A stretch of 64,000 bases of DNA. It comes from Vitis vinifera (Eukaryota > Streptophyta > Magnoliopsida > Vitales > Vitaceae). This document shows positions 1 to 10,897 of the stretch, in pieces; the stretch's first letter is position 1; every line of letters begins with the position of its first letter. The translations under genes and the position numbers were made by a program. The stretch is taken from positions 8,943,001 through 9,007,000 of the forward strand of contig NC_081821.1 in the NCBI RefSeq assembly GCF_030704535.1. Reading direction: 5' to 3'. The notes below the pieces were generated by a model, which had not been told where the DNA came from, did no database searches, and was given only the letters and a program-made list of their open reading frames with translations.

Positions 1-2500
1 CTCTTAGGTTCTTTTTTCGTAGAATTGGCAGTGGGTATAGGGTTGTCATACTAAAAGCACCCGGGAATTGAGCTGTTTCTCTTATGAGTTTGGTTCTTAT
101 TGATATGGTGCATTTGCTGATATAGAGGATTCGTGTTGGTATGTGAATAGATAAGGTGGTATAGAAATTGAATACATCAAAACCATTTACATTACATTCT
201 GCTCTTCTCTGCCTTTTCTTCCTTTTCTCTAGACATTTGGTTGAGTGATCAATCATTATTTTTGAGGCGTGCTTATGCATGCTATAATATAGTGGAGTGA
301 GCAAATTTATAAGTGTTGTCTATTTATAGTTTCTCCTCGGTCTAAAATCTTAATTTACTTGTACACGACCATTCTTCTGACTTGACAGATGCATCTTTTC
401 TGGATGTGTGAGGCTTTTAAGGCTATGGTTTATGAGATTTAGACATTAGGCTCGGGTAGAGAAGACAATGAAATACATTATAGGTTAGATTTTCAGAATA
501 AAGTGGCTGGGCTATTTAAAATACCATTGAGGTTATCCCTTGAAGCTAAAATTTCTTAGAAACCACCTTAAATGAGGCTTATTCCAATATAGCCTTGGTT
601 ATCAACATTTGCATGAGTCATCAAGGACATGAATCAGGAGTTAGCCCTTGGGGCTAAAATTTTTTTGTCACTTAAAACAGGTTCGAGTTTTTTACAATAT
701 TAGAATCTCATTCCTTAAGCTTTGCTTTTTCTATTTCAAGCATACAAATGAAATATTTGTCAATTATTTTTACAAGGTGGTGCAGTGAGCTCACAGTTCT
801 CTTCTAACTCTGCCACATGGCTAAGAATTTGTTTTGATAGCTGATGGCTGTGAATATTATGTCATAGCTATTCTAGGTCATCTTATTTATTTGAATTTAT
901 TGCATTTTGAACAAAGCAGCTCTCAACACGAATATAATTTGCTCTTGCCTTTCCATATTGTTTAGCTTTTCTTTGGTGAGATTAGTAAGTTTTAGGAGTC
1001 ACTTGCTCCAGATCATTTTATGAAAATATAATAAGGATAAAGCATCACCAATCGAAACTCAATTTAAATATTTCAACAATATATTATGCAAAGTTGACTT
1101 GGTTGCATGAATTTTAGCTTTTTGCTTTACATGAAATTAGATGGAAGCTAAATGGCTGAATTTAAACAGCATGGCATTATTTTGTTATTTATTATGGTGT
1201 ATTAAATGTAATACTACATGGAGGTTTGGCCCATCTGCTGGTTAGCATAAAAATTGACTGCAGAGCTGCTCTGATAAATCTAGCTTCTGCAGCTTGTCTT
1301 ATTGTGTTCTCTTAAAAGGATTTATGATAATTGTTGACACAATGAATAGCATCATCCATTGTTGCATATGAAAAAAAGGATATATGATCTTTGTTATACT
1401 CAGTATCGAGATTGTAATGAGTGGTCTTGATCATAGCTTCCATTGCCTTAAATTTATTTTTCATATAATGGTTTGGGACAAGAGAGATTCAATGCTATTT
1501 GTACATTTCAAAATCATTTGCAATATCCTTCTCTAATTGTATACTATCTCTGGTATGCCCTGCTCAATGTTTGTGGAGAAGGGCCAAAAAAAAAAAAAAG
1601 AGACAATGATTTGGCATTATGTTTGAGCCTCATGTATACCGAGGCCTGGTTCCTTATATCATGGTTTTTCTCCCTCTAATGCTCTATGCCACTGCTCATA
1701 CCCCTCTTAAGAAACTGAATAGAGGAAATTAAGTTCTTGTTTGGTTACTCCTCTCCCTCTTCTTTACTGGTGACAGCTGAACTATGTAATGATTATGAGG
1801 AGCATCAGAAGGTTGGTAATCCAATTGTTGTTGCCTCTCACTGCACTGTAATGGTGCTGTTCACTTGCATACCTTTACCTTTATAGTGCATATCTTTAAC
1901 TTTACATTGCATACAAGCATAGTAGTACTCTTTGCTTCATCGTGAGGACAATTTGAGTTCAAGTATTAATTTAATGTTTCTGTTGCCCTTAATTTGTTTT
2001 CAGGATTATAAGTAATCTGTAATGACTCCTTGTCCATTACTATTTTGACTGCAAAGGAGATCTGGGGAATCATGGATCCATTTAGTTCTCTGGGGTAATT
2101 TACTTTCATAACAATATTGGATCCAACATTATATTTCATGAAATTAGTTAGAATTCTTTGCTTTACATGGTTTTAGTTGGGTCTTCTTTGGTATCTAAAA
2201 ATTTTTCTTATTGCTAAAAACTTCGAAGGAGATTATTTGAGCAATTTTAGTTCATGCATCTAGATCTTATTTTCTTGTTTTTTCATGACTGGTGGAAGTA
2301 GATGCCCATGAGATGTGTATTACAAAAATGAGAAAATTTAGTATGTGGACATAGACATAGGCAGGTCATGTGCCCATTTGACATTTTGTTGTCTATTGTT
2401 CTCTATTCCAAAATCAGGATTCTTTGTCTAATGCCTGGATACCTGAGACATCTAGTAAACAGGAAGTCGTCTTTGTAGTGTTAACATTAAAAAGTTATAC
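1..2500. other. No recognisable gene
   Basis: AT-rich sequence with no long open frame on either strand and no splice-bounded exon chain that I could support. It could be intron or intergenic DNA belonging to a gene beyond the left edge, but nothing here shows that directly. Confidence 0.5.
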
Positions 2501-2654
2501 ATAGATAAAGGTTTGATGCCTTAAATTGATTTTCATGATTGGTTGGGTTCTTGCTAAGCAAGGGAGTTGTTTTTTTTTTGCATTCTCTCATGTGGCTATT
2601 CCTTGCTGCTGGTTTTTTTTTTCTTTGTTTTTGGTTTTTTTTTTCCCTAGTGGT

Positions 2655-2682
2655 GGGGTGGGAGGGCGGGGGGCAAAGGGGG
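2655..2682 (+). other. G-quadruplex-type G tract
   Basis: Five runs of three or more G are separated by one to four bases (GGGG, GGG, GGG, GGGGGG, GGGGG). This meets the usual four-run G-quadruplex pattern on the plus strand. It sits in a poly-T/G-rich stretch about 70 bp from a SINE-like insertion. Its function is unknown. Confidence 0.6.
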
Positions 2683-2747
2683 TGGTGTTGGGTTTTACCT
2701 TGGTGTGCTGTTTTGTTTTTTTTTTTGGTGCTTGTTAATAAATATAT

Positions 2748-2955
2748 ATTTTGATAACCGAGGAACCTTCCATGGCTAAGTCCTTGGGACTCTCCATGGG
2801 GACCTAAACCTTGGGGTGCTGACCGCCTTCAACAATCAACACCGGGTAAATTTAGGGTATCATTAGTAGTAGGATTCGAACCTAGGATCATGTGCCATTT
2901 ACTAGGATCACACTTTTCAGTGTTCGCCTTGATCAATTGGTGGCAGGTATTGCCT
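2748..2955 (-). mobile_element. tRNA-derived SINE-like element, minus orientation
   Basis: Read on the minus strand, the segment carries a Pol III B-box-like GGTTCGAATCC (plus-strand GGATTCGAACC near 2873-2883). Downstream it has TTTACCCGGTGTT and ends in CGGTTATCAAAA plus an AT-rich tail. The SINE at 6902-7067 has a very similar 3' part (TTTACCCGGTCGTT and CGGTTATCAAAA), so the two probably belong to one family. The 5' boundary and A box are weak, and I could not define a clean target-site duplication. It is not a tRNA gene, because no cloverleaf arms can be drawn. Confidence 0.55.
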
Positions 2956-4590
2956 ATCAAAATATTAAGAAGTGCTGATGATTGAAATTCTTTTCTACAT
3001 CTGAGGGAGGATCTGAACAGAAACTATTTAGGAAGAGACCTCCTTATATTCCTGTTACAATTCATTATTTTAAGTGTGGATGTTCTATGTTAGCAAATAG
3101 AGAACTTATCCAAAATAGATGTTAGCATTTAACCAAATTGTTTGTTGTGATATCGATATCAAAATTCTCTGAACTTCTCCTGAATCTAGAAGAGTATCTT
3201 GTGTTCTATTGTGCCATCCTTAACAATGTTATGTTTTATATTCTATAAATTCGGATCTACACTGAATTCCTCCTCATTTTGTTGTGGTTGTTAAATATCT
3301 CTTCCAGTTTGTAATTTCTCAATCCTGTATTTGATATCAGGACATGTGGGATGTTGGATTTGGGAAGAATTGAAAAACAATCCAAGATTTTAATTAGTTA
3401 AGATTTACCAGTTGAAATAATAGAATGATCTCAATTTTCTTGGGCAAATTATGTGTTTTTTCCTATTTATTTATTCCTTCCTTTATCAAAGTCATTTAGA
3501 ATCATTTGCTTTTTGTTGTCAAGGTTTTATTCACTAGAAGGAGAGAAGCTGAAGATTATAATTGGCAGAAGGAATATATTAGGTATTATTCATAATTACT
3601 GATGTTCTATCAGAAGGTCATAATTATTGATCCTCCTTTATCAAGAGGACTCCGTATTATATGTTCAATATTTGAATGTGCTACAAGATGACCTCTTACT
3701 AAAAAATTTCTCTTTATTGGCAGACATATTTTACTCATGAATCTAAAGGGCACATGTTCTCCCAGGATAGTGTACAAAGGCACCAGAGGCAATTGTTCTC
3801 AACCATTTAGGATTAGATTTCCAAATTTCAGTTTGTGCATAAAGACACCAGCGGCAGTTGTACTCAACCATTTAGGGTTTGATTTCCTAGTTTCAGTTTG
3901 TTTTAATTTCAGTTCTAAGTTTAAATTGAACAGAAATGCAAAATGAAAAAACTGGGTTTGTATGTGAAAGGGTCGAAATGATCAAGTTCTTAAAACTGTT
4001 GAGAACTTTCAACGAATTCAGTATGAAATGAAATTTTTTTTGAAGTTTTATCTGAAATCTTTGGACAGTTGTCTAAGGATCAAATTTTTATTCATTTTAG
4101 TATGCTTCTTTAACTAATATTCATGGCAAAGAAATGTTAATCAAACTATGCCTATCAACAAAAAGAAATGTTAGTCATTGTAACATCTGTTGTAAGTACT
4201 TTGCCTATCTAAAAACAAACACCCTCTGTAATTACCTTTTATTGATAGTGTCAGCAAATTTATTGTTAGAATGTACTTCTCTGAAATCTTAAAATCTATA
4301 TTAGTTTGGATTTTGAAATCTGGTTATGTTTTAATTCCATTAGAGATGTGTCGTCTGCATTTTGTTCCAAAGTTAAATGTTACTAATATTCGATTCTCTT
4401 ATTTACCTAGCTTGAAATCCCCATCCTCACTTCTGATATTTTCTGTCTTTTCCACTAGAAGATTAAAGTTGTCAGGTTTCATAAAACCTTCTTGGGGCAT
4501 CATTAGTATATGTAAATGCTAGGTAGAACCATCAACTTAGGTACATCATCATCATCATCATTTTGATCATTGTCATTTGTCACTATGTTT
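2956..4590. other. No recognisable gene
   Basis: AT-rich spacer between the SINE-like element and the LINE. It contains a short direct repeat: two blocks of about 30 bases with the core CAACCATTTAGG, near 3798-3815 and 3858-3880. It also has a CAT/ATC trinucleotide run near 4543-4562. No coding region is supported. Confidence 0.45.
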
Positions 4591-7500
4591 GAAGGTTCTC
4601 ATGGGGGAGGTGGAGTTCGGTTACTGAGAGAAGTGGAGGTTTTGCTGTTTCTGTGGATTTGAAAGAGAAGAGATGGGCTAGGTATTGGAATATGGTTGAA
4701 GAAGGCATCTGGGATGGAGAGGCATTTGGGTTTCAACTGGAAGTTCGGAGGACAAACAAGGACACATCTTATGGACTTTTGTTTTAATCACAGAGGGAGG
4801 TTCATCAAGTTGTTGGAATTTGCTACAAATCAAAGAACCAAAACAATGGCAATTCCTGAGGGTGATAAAGGCAGAGGTGAGGAATTACTCGGGAAGGTGA
4901 TTTTTCAGTAATGGAAATCCCATTCAGGGTTCCTTTGATTAGATGAGCTGAGGTGGGGAATGATGAGAAGGAAATGTTGATGATTTTGGTTGGGTATTGG
5001 GTAAAGTGCTCTTTTGCGAGTGTTGTTGTTCGAGGGGGGCCAGAAAAGGTGCTATAGTTGCAGTGGTGAAGTGGGCTAGAGCAGTAATTTGTGAAAGTAA
5101 GGTTGGTTTGCAAGATTGGGTGGGAGTGGGTAGACCGATTGCTAGAAAGTTGGGCTTGAGTGGGTAGAGTGTCCACGACCCTTTTTGTTTTTCAATGGAT
5201 TCCTCTGAAAGGGCTGTATGGCTTCGTGAGCAAGGGAGGGTTTCAGTGAAGGGAGGTCCTAGTATTACTTTAAGAAGATGGGTGCCAAAAGAAAACACAG
5301 AGATCCTTGGAAAATTCAAGTAGGGTTGGATTGAACTAAGGGGTTTTCCTTTAAATCTATATGGTCTGAGAATCATTTTCGACATTTATTGAAGTCATGG
5401 GAGAGGGGGGTTACAAAGATAGATAATCACACCTCGAAGCTTGTTGATTTATGAAAGGCTTTGTTGAGAGTGGAGATCAATCCAAATGTGGTGCTACCAT
5501 CACTCTTGGACTTTGGAGGTTAGAGATGGAGCTTGGATCTTCACTGTTTCAGTTTCAGTCATTGGAGGGGAAGAAGAAGGGTTTTAGGGGAGGTTTGAGT
5601 CACCTCATAGTAGAGCCGAGTTTGACTCAGTGGGAGGTGGTGTGTTTCCAACGCTTTAAGGCATTTTTAGGCTTTCGGGACACGACGTTGTGCCAGGGAG
5701 AAGATAGGATATAACTGTCCTCTTAACTCCTTTGATTTCAAATTCAAATTCAAATTTTAATTCAATTTCTTTTGTAAGACAAAATGGAGTCTTAATTCTT
5801 AAAGAGGAAGGAAGGGAGGCCCATTTCAGAAGGATGGCCCTGCTATTAAAAAGCCCAATCAGTTAAGGAGGAGTCGAGTGGCGACAGGCCCAGTGCTATC
5901 TTAATATGTAGGGCTCAGTCTGGTGGAAGCCCAAAGGATGGAAAATGCTCTGGGCCTCTATCTCAGCTTTAGGGAGGCGAGCTCACTTAGGATTACTGCA
6001 GATAAGGGCTTGTGCTGCAAATTAGGTCAAATGTTGTTGCACTTAGATCTCCCAAAGAATCAAGGTTTCATTCCCTTGGCACCGGTGCCTCAGGTTTCCA
6101 GAGTCATCCTTGAGCTACTGCTTCCAAGGCATGTCACAAATTTTCCTAGTTCACTCGTAAGAAGTTTGCCTCCATCTTTCCAAGGATCGTCTTTGCATAA
6201 ATACCGTGGTTGGTGTCGCTGTAAATATTAGAGAAGGTCTTCATCTAGAGAGATACTATAATGGAGGTCGAGAAATCCTTGGGAAAGGAGAATGGGTGCT
6301 CTGTCTCATTGGAAGCAGTAAGGTCGTCAAAGGTCCAAGGCGTGACTGTAATGGCTGGGGGTGAGTTAAATCACAACTTAGTTTTGCCTAGGGCAGCTTC
6401 AGGCGTGGCTGAGGGTAGAGGGGGTGTTCTCCACTGGTTTTCCAGCCTAGGTATGTTCTTCTAACCCACAAACCATTAACAATGGCCAGATTTTAGATAG
6501 GGCTTCTGATGTGCCTCCTAATCCCCTCACTCTTGTTCGGTCATTGACTCATTGCCCACTCTGTTATTTCCTTTTCGGTCGAATTGTCGTTCCTCAGTCA
6601 CCTTGCTCGAACCATCAGTGATTAACAATGTTTTGTTTGCCTCAAAGGTTGGTTATCCCATTTCAGAAGGTGTAGAGTCTCCAATAGTTATTCCTAGCCA
6701 AGAGTCAAAGGGTGTCTCTTTCCATATGTCACCACATAGCAACCCTAGTGGGCCTCTCTCCCCAATTAGACGTTTGTCTTTAGAATCAGGTCCTTCTCAG
6801 TTGGAGGATTTTCATGTAGAAGGTCTCACTCCTAGTAAAATGGCCACTATTCAATCTGTTTTGGGTGTCGAATGTAGTGAGAATGACATTCAAATGGGCA
6901 AACCCTGAGGGGTAGTTTAGTTGGTCCGGCCTTGGGTTTGCTCCCCAATGGTCACCAGTTCGAGTCTCCTTTGGGCCACTGGAGGTTTACCCGGTCGTTA
7001 ACTTCAGGGCTCCGTGGGATTAGTCGAGGTGCGGGTAAGCTGGTCTGGACATCCACGGTTATCAAAAAATGACATTCAAATGGGCAATGACAATGCTCAT
7101 TCTTTGGATAAGGTCTACTCTAGGAGGAAGAACAAAACCTTATCTGACATTTTAAAGCTTTCTTAGGTTCTGTTCCTGCGGTTTTCTGGGCTGTAATCTG
7201 TACTTATTAAAATCATTAGTATGAATATTAGAGGTCTCAGTTCTAGAAAAGAAGGGTTGTGAAGGAATTTCTTGACCATGAAAATTCGGATATTGTAATG
7301 TTTCAAGAAACAAAGAGTGAGTCTCATGATAGGTGGTTTGTGGGCAGTGTGTGGAAAGTTAGAAACAAAGAATGGGCTGTTCTTCTAGCTTACGGGGCGT
7401 TGGGAGGGGTTGTGATTATTTGGGATGCATTGAAGTTCAGTTGCTTAGAGGTGATTCCAAGGTCATTCTTAGTAACAATAAAGTTGAAATTAGATGAAGA

Positions 7501-10200
7501 AGGGATTTTTTTTTGGCTTACCTTGGTTTACAATTCTATTAATTCCAATCTTAGGAAGAATTTCTGGATGGAGCTACAAGACCTTGTAGGTCTAACTTTT
7601 TTGAATTGGTGTGTTGGAGGGGATTTTAAAGTTATAAGAAGAATTTTTAGAAAAGTTAGGATCTTCTAGATTAACCCCATGCATGAGGGTTTTTTATGGA
7701 TTCATAAGAGAAAGTGAGTTAATAGACCCCCTCTTAGAATTGCGTATTTCACATGGTTAAACATGCAAGAAAATCCCCGTTTGCAAGAGGTTGGATAGAT
7801 TTTTATATTCAAATGAGTGGGAGCAAAAGTTGTCTCAAAGCATTCAAGAAGTGCTCCCTAGATTGACCTCATATCACTTTCTGATTGTCCTAGACACCAA
7901 TCCTTTTAATTAGGGATCGAGATTGCTTAGATTTGAAAACATGTGGTTTCTACCCCCAAATTTCAAGGAAAGATTTGGTTTTTGGTGGATTGAGTTTCAG
8001 GTTATAGGTTGGGAAGGTCATAAATTCATGAAAAAGTTAAAATTTGTCAAATCAAGCTGAAAAAATGGAATAAGTCATCTATTGAAGATTTAAAGGAGAA
8101 AAAGAAAAATATTCTTATAGACACTGCTAGCTTTGATGCTAGGGAACAAGAAGAGAATTTGACTCCTAAACTTTTAGCAATGAATGCCTTAAAAGGAAAG
8201 GAGAATTGGAAGAGTTGTTGTTAAAGGAAGAGATGTTTTGGAGGCAAAAAGCTAGGTTCAAATGGATAAAAAAAAGAGGATTGCAACTCTTAAGTTTATT
8301 CATAAGGTGGTCAATGGTATGCTGAATAGGAAATTTATTAAGTCCTTAGTGTTAGAAGAAGGGATAATTCTAGATAACATAAAAAACATTTCAAAGGAGA
8401 TAAAGCATTTTTTTGGAAAGTGATACTCCAAGCCTTCGGGTTGTTTGCAGAGGATAAAAGAATTGGATTGTTTCCCATTTTAGTAGAGAGTGCTGAATGG
8501 CTAGATCACTCTTTTTCAAAAGAGGAGATTCACAATGTTGTGTTTCAATTAAATAAGGAAAAGGCTCTCGAGCCTAATGGATTAACCATTGCACTGTATC
8601 AGGAGTGTTAGGATGTGCTTAAGGATAATCTTCTAAGAGTGTTTCGAGAGTTTCATAATAATGGGAATGTAAACCAAAGAACCCATGCTACCTTCATTAC
8701 TCTTGTGCTAAAGAAGAGTGAAACCAATGAATCTCATATTTCAGACCTATGAGCCTGGTCATTAGTTTGTACAAGAGCATAGCTAAGGTTTTATCAGGCC
8801 GTTTACACAAAGTCCTCCATGATACCATCTACAATTCATGGGGAGACTTTGTTGACGGGTGATAGATTTTGGATGTTGTTTTGATTGGCAATGAGTTGGT
8901 GGACAAGAAACGGAGATCAGGAAAGGAAGGGATAGTCCTCAAAATTGATGTTGAAAAAGCCTATGACCATTTTTTGGACCATGCACTAGAGAGAAAATAG
9001 TTTAGTTCAAAATGGAAGTTTTGGATGAGGGGATGCTTGTCCTTGGCAAGTTTTGTGGTCTTAATGAATGGAACCGCCAAAAGTTAGGTTAAGTCATCTA
9101 GAGACTTGAGAAAAGGAGATCCTCCTTCTCTTTTTCTTTTTACCATTGTTCTTGATGTTTTGAGTAGGATGCTATTGAGAGCGGAGGAGAGGTTTATTTG
9201 AGGGTTTCCTAGTAGACAGAAATAGGACTACAATGTCTTATTCACAATTTGCTGATGACAATATCTTCTTCTCTAAAGCTTCTATGGAAGATTTGCAAAC
9301 TCTTAAGCTAATATTGTTGGTTGTTGGGTGTTTATTAGGGCTTAGGATCAATCTAAACAAGAGCACTCTTTCTAGCATTAACACAAGTCAAAATCAAATC
9401 TCTAGGTTGGCTATGATGCTCGAATGTACAGTCTTTGATTGGCCCTTAATGTACCTAGGCCTTCCATTAGGGGGGAATCATAAATCAAGCATGTTTTAGG
9501 ATCTAATGATTGATAACTTTAATTCAATCACTTAGGGGACAAAAAGCTTTTTTGTCCTTCAAGGGTAAAGTAACTCTAATTTAGTTTTGTTTGTCTCACA
9601 TCCTATGTTATTTCTTATCCCTTTTCAAGATTGCAACATCATTAGCATCATGGATTGAAAAATTGCAAAGAGTTTTTTTATGGTCTAGGTTTGAGGAGGG
9701 TAAAAAGGATTATCTTATTAGTTGTGATAAAGTGTTTAGGTCTAGGGAGTTTGATGGTTTGAGGTTTGGAAAGATTTCTTTGAGGAATTGTGCTTTATTA
9801 GGAAAGTGGCTTTGGAGGCTCCCTAAGGAAATTATGCCCTTTGGGATCAGGTTATTTTAAGTATCTATGAAACATTTCCTAATGAGTAACACCAATAATA
9901 TAGTTAGATGGTTACATCGGTGTCCTTGGAAGGCCATTGCACATATTCTCCAATTTTTTTCTACGCACACTTGCTTTGTGGTGGGTGATGAGAGACCAAA
10001 ATTCGTTTTTGAGAAGATTAATGGTGGTGGGATCAACCTTTGTGTTCACAATGTTCAAGACTTTATAAAGTCATCAAAGTTAGAAACCTCTCCATTTCAA
10101 CTATCATTAGCAATGCCTCCTCTTCTTCTTGGAATCATATTTTTTGCAACAACCTAACTAAATTGGAGATTGAGGAAATGTAAGGAATTTATTTCTTGTT
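4590..10200 (+). mobile_element. Decayed L1-type LINE (ORF1 and ORF2 remnants)
   Basis: A plant L1-clade non-LTR retrotransposon in plus orientation, broken by many stops and frameshifts. The ORF1 remnant (about 4600-7170) has the plant LINE N-terminal pattern (GFNWKFGG, RGRFIKLLEFATN, IPEGDKGRG). ORF2 begins near 7220 (MNIRGLSSRKEGL) with an apurinic endonuclease domain (MFQETKSE, GALGGVVIIWD, about 7259-7670). Reverse transcriptase pieces follow: KALEPNGL at about 8570, VLKIDVEKAYDH at about 8940, FADDNIFF at about 9245, and MYLGLPLGG at about 9450. The post-RT region is at about 9590-9860 (NCALLGKWLWRLP). No poly-A tail is visible at the 3' end, so that end is lost or rearranged. The host integration site and target duplication were not found. 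Confidence 0.9.
6902..7067 (+). mobile_element. tRNA-derived SINE inserted in the LINE
   Basis: A 166-bp insertion flanked by a perfect 20-bp direct repeat, AATGACATTCAAATGGGCAA, at 6882-6901 and 7068-7087. The 5' part has an A-box-like TAGTTTAGTTGG and a B-box-like AGTTCGAGTCTCC at the spacing expected of a tRNA-derived Pol III promoter. The 3' end is CGGTTATCAAAAA. The perfect target duplication shows that this insertion is younger than most of the decay of the LINE around it. Confidence 0.92.
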
Positions 10201-10224
10201 CTTCTCCAAGGCAAAATGTGTAAT

Positions 10225-10660
10225 GACCCGTTCCTAATTGTATGGATATTGTTCGCTAAAAGCCTAGAAGATCTTCACACCTTTAAAATGCATCTACATA
10301 TTTAAGAGAAGTTCATACATATATAATGTTAGAAACTTTTTCTTTTATTTGATATTGGATATTACAATTATTTCCTATGCAGATACAACATCCTCGTCAT
10401 GTCCCATGATTTTGAGACCAAACAAACATACATCTTTTGTGAGCCTAAAAATACTTCCACACCAAGGTTGTGGATCAACTTTGATATCAATTGTAATAAC
10501 TTGCTTTAAACCGTATGAATATTATCAACTTTGAGCTCAAAGTGTTGTCATGGTTTTGACATGTTTATATGTTTAAAAAGAGTTTAAACACATATGGTTT
10601 TAGGAACTTCTTCTCCTATCTGATGTGGATATCACAATTACATTATCTACATGATCTACA
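10225..10660. repeat. Two diverged copies of a dispersed repeat
   Basis: Two related units lie about 265 bp apart, 10246-10390 and 10514-10650. Each begins TATG(G/A)ATATT and ends with a TTAA...TAG(A/G)AACTT-like stretch, then GATNTGGATATCACAATTA-like sequence. TGTAATGACCCG precedes the first. The pattern resembles a widespread eudicot noncoding repeat whose copies contain a GATGTGGGATCTCACAAT-like motif. That family link is from memory and tentative. Confidence 0.45.
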
Positions 10661-10897
10661 TGGGAGCATGTTGTTATAAAATGTGTAGCAAGCTTACAAT
10701 GACATTGATTTTAAGGGCAATGGGATTTTGCTGAGTTCAGGAAGAAAATATCTTATTACTACATAATGTTTCATCAAGTACATTTCGGTTATCAAGAAGC
10801 AGTCAATCCTAGAGCTTATTTATTGGGTGATTGCTGTAATTGGTTTAGCAGGTTTTGCACAAATGCCTTGAGATAACAATATAAAACCCTCTCAATC

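Noticed and set aside
2870-2890. tRNA-like T-loop sequence
   Set aside because: Only a B-box-like motif is present; no acceptor, D or anticodon stems can be drawn, so a SINE explains it better.
4823-5385. Two overlapping minus-strand open frames
   Set aside because: They lie opposite the LINE ORF1 remnant and show no domain; antisense shadows.
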